From Bacillus norwichensis (GTDB lineage: Bacteria > Bacillota > Bacilli > Bacillales > Bacillaceae_C), in NCBI RefSeq assembly GCF_014836955.1, contig NZ_JACSPV010000023.1:1-61954 (forward strand): a DNA stretch of 61,954 nucleotides. The letters are read 5' to 3'. This document shows, piece after piece, positions 39,681 to 49,740 of the stretch. A model generated the notes under the pieces. The model was not told where the DNA came from. It was given only the letters and a program-made list of their open reading frames with translations, and did no database searches. Within the stretch, counting starts at the first letter, position 1, and each line of letters opens with the position of its first letter. The position numbers and the translations under genes are program-made.

Positions 39681-41048
39681 ATGGATATATACGCAGATTT
39701 GAGCACTTTGATTGGGGTAGAGAAGACGTCTGTCAATGAAACCATCATCACGAATCATAGTAAGGATGAGTCTGACCACAGAGCTGTTGATCCGGATGTC
39801 GTGGTATTTCCTGAATCCAGTGAAGATGTACAAAAAATTTTACGTTATGCCAATGAACATAAAATTCCTGTCGTTCCTTTTGGGGCTGGGTCCGGCTTGG
39901 AAGGCCAAGCAATCCCGATAAATAAGGGGATCTCCATTGACTTTGAAAGAATGAATAAAGTGATTGAAATGAGGCCCGATGATCTTGTTGTCATTGTACA
40001 GCCTGGTATTACACGCATTCAGTTGAATGAAGAGTTAAAGAAATATGGGTTATTTTTTCCGGTTGATCCTGGAGCGGATGCTACAATTGGTGGGATGGCT
40101 TCAACCAATGCGAGCGGAACCATGACTGTCCGCTATGGGGGAATGCGTGATCAAGTCTTGAACTTAAAAGTTGTGTTGGCGGACGGCAGGATAATCGAAA
40201 CGGGGAGTCTAGCGAAAAAGTCTTCATCGGGATTTCATCTGAATGGTTTGTTTGTGGGATCAGAAGGAACTTTGGGCGTGTTTACAGAAATAGCCCTAAA
40301 ATTGCACGGAATTCCCGAAGATACTGTTGCTGCCAGATGTTCATTCCCTTCTGCAAGCAGCTGTGTGGAAGCTGCTACGGCTATTTTGACTGCAGGAGTT
40401 CCAATGGCGCGGATGGAATTGGTCGACGCGCGAAGCATACGCCAGGCGAACGAGTACTCTGATACAGATTATCCAGTAGCCCCATCGCTATTTTTTGAAT
40501 TTCATGGCAACAAAGGGGGAAACAAAGAGGATATCGAGTTTGTCCGGGCTATTGTAGAGGAAGTGGGCTGTCTTGAATTTTTATTTGAAACAGATTCGCT
40601 TAAGCGAGCGGCTCTGTGGAAGGCACGTCATGAACTGAACTATGCCTATAGACATGGAAACCCGCAATTGGCTAGCATGACAACAGACGTATGTGTCCCT
40701 ATCTCAAAACTGGCTGAAAATGTTGAATTTGCAAGTGACAAGCTGGATGAATATGGATTCAAGGGAGGAGTTGTCGGACATGTAGGGGATGGCAACTTCC
40801 ACACAATGATTTTGTATGACCCAGAAGTAGAAGGGGAGTTTGAAAGAGCTGTAAATTTGAATCATCAAATGGTCAGACTTGCTCTGAAATCAGGAGGTAC
40901 ATGCACTGGCGAGCATGGTGTAGGCTTGGGTAAAATCGATTTTCAACGAGAAGAGCACGGGGAAGCTCTGGATGTCATGAGAGCATTAAAGCATACATTG
41001 GACCCCAACCAAATTTTAAACCCCGGAAAAATTTTTCCTCGGGAGTAA
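39681..41048 (+). CDS. glcD: FAD-linked oxidase, GlcD-like (glycolate / D-lactate oxidase subunit)
   Basis: A flavoprotein of 455 residues. The FAD-binding type 4 domain spans about 35-215, with VVPFGAGSGLEGQAIPI (pyrophosphate loop), GADATIGGMASTNASGT and NGLFVGSEGTLGVFTEI. The C-terminal oxidase domain has VGHVGDGNFHTMILYD and GGTCTGEHGVGLGKIDF, whose His residues serve substrate and metal. It oxidises a 2-hydroxyacid such as glycolate or D-lactate at the membrane. The usual glcE/glcF partners are absent here, so a stand-alone D-lactate dehydrogenase is equally possible. ATG 39681 follows AGGGGAGATGAATAGAC. Confidence 0.85.
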   Translation: MDIYADLSTLIGVEKTSVNETIITNHSKDESDHRAVDPDVVVFPESSEDVQKILRYANEHKIPVVPFGAGSGLEGQAIPINKGISIDFERMNKVIEMRPDDLVVIVQPGITRIQLNEELKKYGLFFPVDPGADATIGGMASTNASGTMTVRYGGMRDQVLNLKVVLADGRIIETGSLAKKSSSGFHLNGLFVGSEGTLGVFTEIALKLHGIPEDTVAARCSFPSASSCVEAATAILTAGVPMARMELVDARSIRQANEYSDTDYPVAPSLFFEFHGNKGGNKEDIEFVRAIVEEVGCLEFLFETDSLKRAALWKARHELNYAYRHGNPQLASMTTDVCVPISKLAENVEFASDKLDEYGFKGGVVGHVGDGNFHTMILYDPEVEGEFERAVNLNHQMVRLALKSGGTCTGEHGVGLGKIDFQREEHGEALDVMRALKHTLDPNQILNPGKIFPRE

Positions 41049-41051
41049 AGA

Positions 41052-41089
41052 AAAAAGCGGTTCGATCAAATTTGATCGAACCGCTTTTT
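41052..41089. terminator. Bidirectional terminator between glcD and gdhA
   Basis: A perfect palindrome, AAAAAGCGGTTCGATCAAA with TTTGATCGAACCGCTTTTT, giving U-tracts in both directions. Confidence 0.95.
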
Positions 41090-41106
41090 AATATATTCTA
41101 CGGGGA

Positions 41107-42492
<1,386 letters not shown>

Positions 42493-42595
42493 TTATCACT
42501 CCCATTCACCTGTATTTGATTTTTTAAAAATTTCCACGTCCTGAAACTTGGTACAATTCATTCTATCCTTTACAATTAATCTATAGCAATACGGA

Positions 42596-42625
42596 TTTGA
42601 GATAAATTTGATGCTTTTTTGAGAT
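42596..42625. promoter_or_regulatory. Possible GltC-type binding sites in the gdhA-gltC intergenic region
   Basis: TTTGAGAT at 42596-42603 and TTTTGAGAT at 42617-42625 lie 22 bp apart, two helical turns, like the half sites of GltC boxes (ATCTC/GAGAT). Direct rather than inverted order makes this tentative. The rest of the 320-bp region (42490-42810) shows no gene. Confidence 0.4.
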
Positions 42626-42810
42626 TAATCATGAGAAAAGTACAAAACGAATAGCGATGAGAAAGATTTCTAGCCACCACAATCATTTGGTTTGATCCTT
42701 CGCTGAAGGCCTCTGTGTGCAATAAAATATTACTCCAAAGGGCTTAGGGTTCAGTGGTTTAGGACATCCTGTTCGTTTGGAGCAAGACACTCGTAAAAAG
42801 GAGAATCAGG

Positions 42811-43713
42811 ATGGAATTAAGGCAAATCCAGTATTTTATCGAAGTAGCTCATCGAGAACATATGACAGAAGCAGCAGAAGCCCTGCATGTTGCTCAATCT
42901 GCTGTCAGTCGACAGATTGTCAACTTGGAGGCAGAGATGGGAGTCGATCTGTTTATACGGGAAGGACGGAATATCCGCCTGACGCATGTTGGAAAAATGT
43001 TTTTAGAAAAAATGGAAACCGCTATGGACTTGATTTATGAGGCAAAAAGAGAGATTGAGGAACAACTGGATCCCGAACGTGGTACGGTTCGCATCGGATT
43101 TCCCAGCAGTCTTGCGGCATCGTTACTGCCAACGGTCATCTCGGCTTTTCGAAAAGAACACCCAACTGTTAATATTCAGCTTCATCAGGATTCATACCGC
43201 TATCTAGTAGAGAAGGTTGTACTAGGTGACATTGATTTGGCTTTGCTTGGACCAGTTCCTAAAAATGACCAAAGGGTGAAAAGTGAGATTTTATTTGTGG
43301 AGAAGCTAGTCGCCCTGCTGTACGCAAAGCACCCTCTGGCCACCAGAAAGTCCTTACAGTTGGATGAATTGCGAAATGATCCGTTCATTTTATCTCCTAA
43401 GGGATATATATTGCAAAATATCGTTGAAAATGCCTGTCGGCAATATGGGTTTGATCCGCAGGTTTCTTTTGAAGGAAAAGATATCGACGCTATCAAGGGG
43501 CTTGTGGCTGCTGGTCTAGGGGTCACGTTGCTTCCGGAAATCACTCTTGTGGACAGCTTGCCGCGTACAACTGTCAAAATCCCGCTTGCGGAACAGAATG
43601 TGACACGGACGGTTGGGATGATCATTCCGACAAATCGAAAGCTCATGCCGACGGAACTTCTTTTTCATAAATTCCTGAAAGAGTTTTTCCATACGCTGAG
43701 CGGTTTTCAATGA
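42811..43713 (+). CDS. gltC: LysR-family regulator GltC-like
   Basis: A LysR-type activator of 300 residues, aligning end to end with B. subtilis GltC. The winged helix covers residues 1-60 (MELRQIQYFIEVAHREHM, AEALHVAQSAVSRQIVNLE, LFIREGRNIRLTHVGK). The effector domain starts near 90 with RGTVRIGFPSSLAASLLPTV and has DIDLALLGPVPKNDQ and DIDAIKGLVAAGLGVTLLPE. GltC activates glutamate synthase and senses 2-oxoglutarate/glutamate through GDH. Here it stands opposite gdhA itself rather than gltAB. ATG 42811 follows AAAAAGGAGAATCAGG. Confidence 0.88.
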   Translation: MELRQIQYFIEVAHREHMTEAAEALHVAQSAVSRQIVNLEAEMGVDLFIREGRNIRLTHVGKMFLEKMETAMDLIYEAKREIEEQLDPERGTVRIGFPSSLAASLLPTVISAFRKEHPTVNIQLHQDSYRYLVEKVVLGDIDLALLGPVPKNDQRVKSEILFVEKLVALLYAKHPLATRKSLQLDELRNDPFILSPKGYILQNIVENACRQYGFDPQVSFEGKDIDAIKGLVAAGLGVTLLPEITLVDSLPRTTVKIPLAEQNVTRTVGMIIPTNRKLMPTELLFHKFLKEFFHTLSGFQ

Positions 43714-43837
43714 AATTCGGGACAGGATCATACCTCTCATAATATTGCAACATAATGCCCTATTTATCTTCAATGGATTTATAATATACTGTGGTATGAT
43801 ATGAACATAACGAAATTAACGCATGGGGGACAGCCGA

Positions 43838-44524
43838 ATGAAATTGGTTTATGAAGGTAAAACAAAAACCGTATTTGAATTGGAAGATGGAAACTATCTA
43901 TTAAAATTTAAAGATGATGTAACTGGAGAAGACGGAGTATTCGATCCAGGTGCCAATACAGTCGGTTTAACAATCGAAGGGGCAGGCAAAACAGGTCTTC
44001 GTCTTACTAAATATTTCTTTGAACTTTTAGAGCAAAAGGGAATTCCGACCCATTTCGTTAATGCAAGTATAGAGGACACAACGATGACAGTAAAGCCGGC
44101 GCAGATGTTCGGAAATGGTCTGGAAGTCATTTGCCGTTATCGCGCAGTAGGGAGCTTTCTGCGCAGATATGGTATGTATGCAGAAGAAGGCCAGGAACTG
44201 GATGGATTTGTCGAAGTGACTTTGAAGGATGATGTGCGTCAGGATCCGCCAATTAGCGAAGATGCATTGGCTATGCTTGGTATTTTGAGTCATGATGAAT
44301 ATCAAAGGCTGAAGGAACTGACACGGGAAATCGGTTCAATTATTAAAGCTGACCTTGAGAAAAAAGGCATTGACTTATATGATATTAAGCTCGAATTTGG
44401 AAGAGCAGGAGATAATAAAGAAATTACCTTGATTGACGAGATTTCCGGCGGCAATATGAGAGCTTACAAAAACGGAGATTACATTGAACCGTTAAAGCTT
44501 GGAGAATTAATTCTCAGCGAATAA
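43838..44524 (+). CDS. purC: SAICAR synthetase PurC, isolated copy
   Basis: Phosphoribosylaminoimidazole-succinocarboxamide synthase of 228 residues, the purine pathway step joining CAIR and aspartate. LVYEGKTKTVFELEDGN at the N-terminus, FVNASIEDTTMTVKPAQM near 75, EVICRYRAVGSFLRRYG near 95, DDVRQDPPISEDAL near 130 and ITLIDEISGGNMRAY near 200 cover nucleotide and substrate sites. ATG 43838 follows GGGGGACAGCCGA; an upstream in-frame start (43823) is too early. Bacilli normally keep purC in the pur operon. Here it is alone, so it may be an extra copy. A TGG-TATGAT extended -10 lies at 43792-43800. Confidence 0.93.
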   Translation: MKLVYEGKTKTVFELEDGNYLLKFKDDVTGEDGVFDPGANTVGLTIEGAGKTGLRLTKYFFELLEQKGIPTHFVNASIEDTTMTVKPAQMFGNGLEVICRYRAVGSFLRRYGMYAEEGQELDGFVEVTLKDDVRQDPPISEDALAMLGILSHDEYQRLKELTREIGSIIKADLEKKGIDLYDIKLEFGRAGDNKEITLIDEISGGNMRAYKNGDYIEPLKLGELILSE

Positions 44525-44531
44525 AGAGTGT

Positions 44532-44728
44532 TTTAACTTCATTCAGTAGAAGTCTCCCATTTTCGTAAGTGGTGAGGTGAATGTGTATTGGTATTCTATT
44601 CAGTAGGGGTTCAAACTTTGGCTGAAAGAAGTTAAAGCCTCCGGCGGATACAACAGATTTTCAGAGGAAATATATCGAACGGAGCTCGATAAAACCTGGC
44701 CGCAAATACGCCAAGGCGCGTTTGATAA
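44532..44728 (+). repeat. Structured intergenic repeat, copy B (full form)
   Basis: Begins TTTTAACTTCATTCAGTAG, contains CTGAAAGAAGTTAAAGCC (inverted repeat of the start), the CACAGATTTTCAGAGG-type core, CGAACGGAGCTCGATAAA and ends AAATACGCCAAGGCGC plus TTTGAT. Confidence 0.85.
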
Positions 44729-44820
44729 GTAAAACGTTACTGTTTAATGAAAAAATATTTGGCCCTTGTTCAGCATCACATCGCTAAACAGGGGCTTTCC
44801 TCTTTTCTGATGTTTTCCAG

Positions 44821-44996
44821 TTTTAACTTTATTCAGCAGAAGTCTCGGACTTGGTGAGATGGAATGTGTATTGGTATTCTATCCAGTGGGGGTCAAAACT
44901 CCGGTTGAAAGAAGGCGGATGCCATAGATTTTCAGAGGGAATTTAATCGAGCAAGCTCGATAAAACTCTGGATGCAAATACACAAGGCGAATTTGG
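44821..44996 (+). repeat. Structured intergenic repeat, copy C (diverged)
   Basis: Begins TTTTAACTTTATTCAGCAG, keeps ATGTGTATTGGTATTCTAT, the ATAGATTTTCAGAGGG core and CGAGCAAGCTCGATAAA, and ends AAATACACAAGGCGAATTT. It stands 92 nt after copy B in the same direction. Confidence 0.85.
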
Positions 44997-44999
44997 AAA

Positions 45000-45198
45000 A
45001 ATGGAAGAGCTGCACAATTGCGATGAATTCTACAAACAGGTCGTTGGCCTTAAAAAGATGAAAAATCATTTTTGGGGAAGGCATCAACTAATGTATTTGA
45101 AGTAAGATATAAAGAGGATACCGAACAGAATGGTACTGGAGCAGTTAAATACTTAAATTTACACTACTTAGCAGAAATTACTGCACAAGGCCGTTAGT
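45000..45198 (+). pseudogene. Unidentified gene remnant
   Basis: Two frames give protein-like text: DEFYKQVVGLKKMKNHF, then after a shift FEVRYKEDTEQNG and VKYLNLHYLAEITAQGR before a stop. It looks like the C-terminal end of a decayed protein of unknown family, left beside repeat copy C. No ribosome site or intact start. Confidence 0.45.
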
Positions 45199-45280
45199 CT
45201 ATATTGTTGACAGCTGGATTTTAAGGATGTCCAATCCAAGAAAGAAACGAAGGGAATAGTTCGAAAGGAGCATCGTTGGC

Positions 45281-46060
45281 ATGCGGATCGTTTCATTGTG
45301 TCCAAGCAATACGGAGGTTGTTGGCTATTTGGGGAAGGAAGACCTTCTGGTTGCCGTGGATGATTATTCTAATTGGCCTGAAAATATTAAAGGTTTACCA
45401 AGGATAGGTCCAGATCTTACGATTGATATGGATAAAGTCGAAGCAATGGAGCCTGACCTTGTCATTGCTTCTCTTAGCGTTCCAGGAATGGAAAAAAACA
45501 TTTATGAACTGAGTAAGCGAAATCTCCCTTATATCGTTCTTAATCCTAATTCTCTAGAAGAAATTGCCTGTGATATAGAAAAGGTTGGCGAAGCCTGTGG
45601 TTTTTCTTCTTTGGGCAATGAGCGGGCGAACTATTTTAGGGAAGAAATCCGGAAAAGGAGGACTCTGGCCAAGACTAGGAAAGAAAAATTCACGATTTAT
45701 TGGGAATGGTGGCCCAAACCTGTCTTTACTCCGGGAGGGCCAAATTGGCTGACGGAAATCAGTGAGCTTGCGGGAGGCCGGAATATTTTTGAATCCGAGC
45801 CTCAAGCAAATGTTCGAACGGATTGGGAGGAGGTTGCTAAAAGAAATCCTGACCATATATGCATGGTTTGGGTAGGGATTGAAGAAGACAAGGTTAGGCC
45901 GGAAATGTTAAAACAACGCCCAGGTTGGGAAAAGATGAATGCTGTTCAATACAATCGGATCCATGTTCTCGGCGATTCCCTATATTGTAGACCATCACCC
46001 AGACTATTATTAGGCTTGGATAAACTTATTGTTTCATTGTCGGGTCAATCTCCTTTATAG
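45281..46060 (+). CDS. Cobalamin-binding (BtuF/TroA-like) protein without signal peptide
   Basis: A two-lobed periplasmic-binding fold of 259 residues: IVSLCPSNTEVVGYLG at the N-terminus, DLTIDMDKVEAMEPDLVIAS near 45, then a connecting helix and FTPGGPNWLTEISELAGG near 145. YWEWWPKPVFTP and YCRPSPRLLLGL are typical of Bacillus proteins annotated as cobalamin-binding. There is no signal or lipoprotein peptide, so it is cytosolic and unlikely to feed an ABC importer directly; a storage or chaperone role is possible. ATG 45281 has AAAGGAG 12 nt upstream. No transporter genes adjoin. Confidence 0.75.
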   Translation: MRIVSLCPSNTEVVGYLGKEDLLVAVDDYSNWPENIKGLPRIGPDLTIDMDKVEAMEPDLVIASLSVPGMEKNIYELSKRNLPYIVLNPNSLEEIACDIEKVGEACGFSSLGNERANYFREEIRKRRTLAKTRKEKFTIYWEWWPKPVFTPGGPNWLTEISELAGGRNIFESEPQANVRTDWEEVAKRNPDHICMVWVGIEEDKVRPEMLKQRPGWEKMNAVQYNRIHVLGDSLYCRPSPRLLLGLDKLIVSLSGQSPL

Positions 46061-46333
46061 TAGAAATCTTTCTTGCAGGATGGCTATATTAGTAAAAGAA
46101 CCATTCTCGCGGTTATGAACCGCAATTGTATGGCCCCGCAGGATATGAAGGCGGCTTAGCAATTCAACGAGGATTATCGTTAATTCCTCTGCCGCCTGGT
46201 TCGGCTCCGACAGCATGATCATCTAAATATGGACAAAAATGGCAATTCAAAAGTACAATATCAATAAATGGATGGGAATATTTAAGCATTGGGACCAACA
46301 AAAGCCGGAACGGAAAGGAACATGACATAATCC
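46061..46333. other. Intergenic region with a decayed short coding piece
   Basis: One frame (about 46108-46218) reads GYEPQLYGPAGYEGGLAIQR then SLIPLPPGSAPTA and stops; the frame is closed by TAG/TAA upstream and lacks a start. The rest shows no gene. A ribosome-site-like GGAAAGGA precedes the protease gene. Confidence 0.35.
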
Positions 46334-47371
46334 ATGAAACATTATGTACAGATGACAAGAAGAAAAAGAATCATCATTATTATATGCTTAATATTCGCTG
46401 TCACCTTGTTTGTTCCTACGCCTTTTTATTTATTTCAGCCGGGTTCAGTAGAGGAACTGAGCTCGAAGGTAACGGTTGAAAAAGGGGAAAAGGTGGAGCA
46501 GGGCCATTTATATTTGACTACTGTCCTGTCAGTGAAGGCAAGTAATATTTACTATTTAGCATATGGCCTCCTTGCACCGCATACAGATATTCAGCGATCA
46601 CATGCTGTTAAAGGGGACATGTCTGAAAAGGAATACAATCGTTGGCTTGCTTATTTAATGAAATCCTCTCAAGAAAATGCCATTATCGCTGGATTGACAG
46701 CGGCGGGTGAAGAAGTACAACTAATTCCCAAAGGGATGATTGTAAGGAATTTCAGCCAAAACTCAAAGGCGAAAGGAATCATTGAGACGGGAGATATTAT
46801 TACGAAGGTTGACGGAAAAACAATTTATGCAACCGAAGATCTACTTGTTTATTTTAAAGGAAAAAAAGCAGGTGAAAGCATCACTGTTGTTTTTGACCGT
46901 GATGGGGAAATGAAAGAAGAGCAGGTGGAGCTGATCCTGCTTCCAGGAAAGAAGTCGCAGCCTGGGATTGGGGTTGGTTTTGAAGAATATGTTGAAGTCA
47001 AGACAGGCCGGAAGGTTAATATTCAGGCTGGAGATATAGGCGGACCTTCTGCAGGTCTAATGTTCTCCCTTGAAATATACAATCAAGCGACAGGTGAGGA
47101 TATTACTAAAGGTTACGAAGTAGCTGGGACAGGTACAATTGACAAAGATGGAAATGTCGGGCAAATCGGTGGTATAACCGAGAAGATTGCAGCAGTTGAT
47201 AAAGCAGGAATGGACATATTCTTTTGTCCTATGGATCTTCTTCCAGGGGATACAAATGAAAAAGAAGTAAAAGCGGAAGTTGAAAAATATGGATATGACG
47301 TTAAAATAGTACCGGTTAAAACATTGGATGAAGCAGTGAATTATTTAGATCAGCTTCATCCAAAGTCATAG
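46334..47371 (+). CDS. ylbL: SepM/YlbL-type membrane serine protease with PDZ domain
   Basis: Membrane-anchored protease of 345 residues facing outwards: one N-terminal helix (RIIIIICLIFAVTLFVP, about 12-28), a PDZ domain near 135-205 (IETGDIITKVDGKTIYATED), and a Lon-type Ser-Lys protease domain at the end. The catalytic Ser is in IGGPSAGLMFSLEIY (about residue 240) and the Lys in GGITEKIAAVDKAG (about 283). In B. subtilis YlbL (DdcP) degrades the division inhibitor YneA after DNA damage; in streptococci SepM trims a pheromone. ATG 46334 or 46352 may be used. The YpuA-like gene follows 13 nt later. Confidence 0.9.
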   Translation: MKHYVQMTRRKRIIIIICLIFAVTLFVPTPFYLFQPGSVEELSSKVTVEKGEKVEQGHLYLTTVLSVKASNIYYLAYGLLAPHTDIQRSHAVKGDMSEKEYNRWLAYLMKSSQENAIIAGLTAAGEEVQLIPKGMIVRNFSQNSKAKGIIETGDIITKVDGKTIYATEDLLVYFKGKKAGESITVVFDRDGEMKEEQVELILLPGKKSQPGIGVGFEEYVEVKTGRKVNIQAGDIGGPSAGLMFSLEIYNQATGEDITKGYEVAGTGTIDKDGNVGQIGGITEKIAAVDKAGMDIFFCPMDLLPGDTNEKEVKAEVEKYGYDVKIVPVKTLDEAVNYLDQLHPKS

Positions 47372-47384
47372 GAGGGCATTCAAC

Positions 47385-48290
47385 ATGATAAAAAAAGCAA
47401 GCAAGCTGTTTTTGGCAGGCATCCTAAGTATCGGATTCATCTTTTTCGGACAGGGGCAGGCATTTGCAGAAAATGATGATGTGATTAATGAAAAGCTCGG
47501 CGTACCGATCGTTGTTTATGGTGAAACTCTTACAACTGAACAGAAAGAAGAAGTGAGAAGGCTTCTGAAAGTGGATAATCCGCAAAATGTTGATGAAATT
47601 ACAGTCACGGCCAAGGATTTGGCTCGCTTAATTAATGGGAATCCAAATTCCAGAATGTTTTCGTCAGCAAAAATCACATTAAAAGATAAGGGAAACGGTT
47701 TGGTTGTAAAAATTGTAACCCCTGAAAATATTACTGAGGTTACAACTGAAATGTATGCGAACGCTCTATTAACAGCTGGGGTGGAAAATGCGAATGTTGA
47801 TGTGGCGTCACCTGTTAAAGTGACAGGACACTCTGCTTTGGTTGGAATTTATAAGGCTTATGAAAGCAAGGGGGAAGTCCTTGATCAGGACCGCATGGAG
47901 GTTGCTAATGAAGAGTTGGAATTGGCAACAGAGTTGGCGGACAAAGAGGGGATGAGCGATGAGCAAGTAACGGAACTGCTGACTGAGATTAAAAAAATGA
48001 TTGCAGAGCAAAACCCCGCAACGAGAGAAGATGTAGAGCAAATCGTTCAGGAGCAATTGAACAAAATGAATATTGAGCTTAGTGAGAAAGACCGTCAGTT
48101 GTTGATCGATCTTTTTGACAAAATGCGTGATTTGGATATTGATTTCGGGCAAGTGAAGCAGCAGCTTGAAGATATTTCTAAAGATATAAAAGGGAAGTTG
48201 GAAAAGGTTGTTGGCGATGAAGGATTTTGGGACGGTGTAGCGAACTTCTTCCAAAAACTATTTGATTCCATTCGCAATTTGTTTAAATAA
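47385..48290 (+). CDS. ypuA: Secreted DUF1002 protein, YpuA-like
   Basis: An exported protein of 301 residues with a Sec signal (KKASKLFLAGILSIGFIFF then GQGQAFAEN, cleavage after AFA). The DUF1002 region has GVPIVVYGETLTTEQKEEV near residue 40 and NPNSRMFSSAKITLK near 85, and an acidic helical C-terminal half ends with an amphipathic segment (VANFFQKLFDSIRNLFK). This matches B. subtilis YpuA, a cell-envelope protein of unknown activity. ATG 47385 follows GGAGGGCATTCAAC. It is co-transcribed with the ylbL-like protease. Confidence 0.85.
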   Translation: MIKKASKLFLAGILSIGFIFFGQGQAFAENDDVINEKLGVPIVVYGETLTTEQKEEVRRLLKVDNPQNVDEITVTAKDLARLINGNPNSRMFSSAKITLKDKGNGLVVKIVTPENITEVTTEMYANALLTAGVENANVDVASPVKVTGHSALVGIYKAYESKGEVLDQDRMEVANEELELATELADKEGMSDEQVTELLTEIKKMIAEQNPATREDVEQIVQEQLNKMNIELSEKDRQLLIDLFDKMRDLDIDFGQVKQQLEDISKDIKGKLEKVVGDEGFWDGVANFFQKLFDSIRNLFK

Positions 48291-48322
48291 TGCTTATTTT
48301 TACAGAAGAGGAGTGAATGTGA

Positions 48323-49705
48323 ATGAAAGCGGAGATTTTATTTTCCAACAGTAAAACAGTTCAACATGCGGCGAATATCACGGAATATATGGAAAACGGC
48401 AGTTCTCGCATCAATCCCGTATGGATTGATGGGAAGTTCTATCTGGTAATCAAGCCGTTAAATAAAAAGCAACAAACATATGAGGACATTCGCAATTTGG
48501 CTGGAGCGATCGCAAGAAATTTGAGCTCTCGGAAAGTGGATAAGGCTTATTTAAATGTGAGTGAACTATCAGATGAAGTACCTGGTCTAATAAAAGGTGA
48601 GACTGTCCGTGCTTTTGTAGAAGGATGGCATCTCGGTTCCTATCAATTTTTTACATATAAATCAAGCCAAACCCCGTTTCAAACCAAATTGGAATTGAGA
48701 GATTACGAGGGTGTTGAGCCCTTTATTCGTGAAGGGGAAATCAGGGCCGAAGCTGTGTCTTTTTCAAGAGATCTGATGAATGAGTTACCCAATGTCCTGA
48801 ATCCTGAAACATTTCCAGAGGTGCTTCAGGAAGCTTTTGAGAACGAGAAAGTGAAAGTGAACATTTTCAGGAAGCCGCAATTGGAAGAAATGGAGATGCA
48901 TGGGGTACTGGCTGTAAATCGGGGAAGTAAATATGACCCGTCGTTTGTTGAATTGGTTTATCGGGGAGACGAAAGTAAACCGCTTATTGCGCTTGTTGGT
49001 AAGGGAGTCACTTTTGATACGGGCGGAATCAGTTTGAAGCGTGGTCGGGATATAAGTGATATGAGGATGGACATGGGAGGAGCAGCAGCCGTTGCCGGGG
49101 CAATGAAATTATTGTCTTTGTCGGGAGCAAAAGTGAATGTAACAGCCTTGATTCCGATGGTGGAAAACATGCCAGGTAAAGAATCCCTCCTACCATCTGA
49201 AGTCGTTCGCTATAAAAACGGATTAACTGTTCAGGTGGGAAATACTGATGCAGAAGGACGGCTCATTTTGGCAGATGGTATAATTCGGGCGGGGGATCTA
49301 GGAGCGAAATACATCGTTGATATTGCAACATTAACAGGGGCGGTGGCCAATGCACTTGGTTCGAAAATTGCAGGTGTGTTTGGGGACGAAGAGCTTTCTG
49401 CTCGATTGAAGGAAATTGGTGAAAGTAACGGGGATCGAGTCTGGCCACTTCCATTAATGAACGACTATGCCCGATATCTTGACAGTGATTATGCGGATTT
49501 GTGCAACATCAGCTCAAAAGGTGAGGCTGGAGCGATTACAGCTGCACTGTTCCTGCGCCGTTTTGTATCTGAGTCAGTAAACTGGCTGCACGTCGATATG
49601 GCAGGAGTGATGGAAAGCGGCAGTGCAACTGGGTATTATCCAAAAACTGCGACAGGGTTTGGCGCCCGGCTCTTGGCAGATTTTACAGTGGAAATGTCAA
49701 AATGA
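48323..49705 (+). CDS. yuiE: Leucyl aminopeptidase (M17 family), YuiE-like
   Basis: A cytosolic two-zinc aminopeptidase of 460 residues. The N-terminal macro-like domain (about 1-160) is followed by the catalytic domain: ALVGKGVTFDTGGISLK near 225 (Lys and Asp ligands), DMRMDMGGAAAVAGAM near 250 (Asp), VGNTDAEGRLILADG near 310 (Asp/Glu plus catalytic Arg) and HVDMAGVMESG near 420. It releases N-terminal residues from peptides. GAGGAGTGAATGTGA precedes ATG 48323. It lies 33 nt after ypuA and may share its transcript. Confidence 0.93.
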   Translation: MKAEILFSNSKTVQHAANITEYMENGSSRINPVWIDGKFYLVIKPLNKKQQTYEDIRNLAGAIARNLSSRKVDKAYLNVSELSDEVPGLIKGETVRAFVEGWHLGSYQFFTYKSSQTPFQTKLELRDYEGVEPFIREGEIRAEAVSFSRDLMNELPNVLNPETFPEVLQEAFENEKVKVNIFRKPQLEEMEMHGVLAVNRGSKYDPSFVELVYRGDESKPLIALVGKGVTFDTGGISLKRGRDISDMRMDMGGAAAVAGAMKLLSLSGAKVNVTALIPMVENMPGKESLLPSEVVRYKNGLTVQVGNTDAEGRLILADGIIRAGDLGAKYIVDIATLTGAVANALGSKIAGVFGDEELSARLKEIGESNGDRVWPLPLMNDYARYLDSDYADLCNISSKGEAGAITAALFLRRFVSESVNWLHVDMAGVMESGSATGYYPKTATGFGARLLADFTVEMSK

Positions 49706-49709
49706 AATA

Positions 49710-49739
49710 AAACTCCTGGAGCTTATCCAGGAGTTTTTT
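49710..49739. terminator. Terminator between leucyl aminopeptidase and DUF1646 genes
   Basis: ACTCCTGGA pairs with TCCAGGAGT, with TTTTT after it and AAAA before it, so it can act in both directions. Confidence 0.9.
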
Positions 49740-49740
49740 A

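Noticed and set aside
45281-46060. Calling the cobalamin-binding protein the BtuF subunit of an ABC importer
   Set aside because: There is no signal peptide or lipobox and no permease or ATPase gene next to it.
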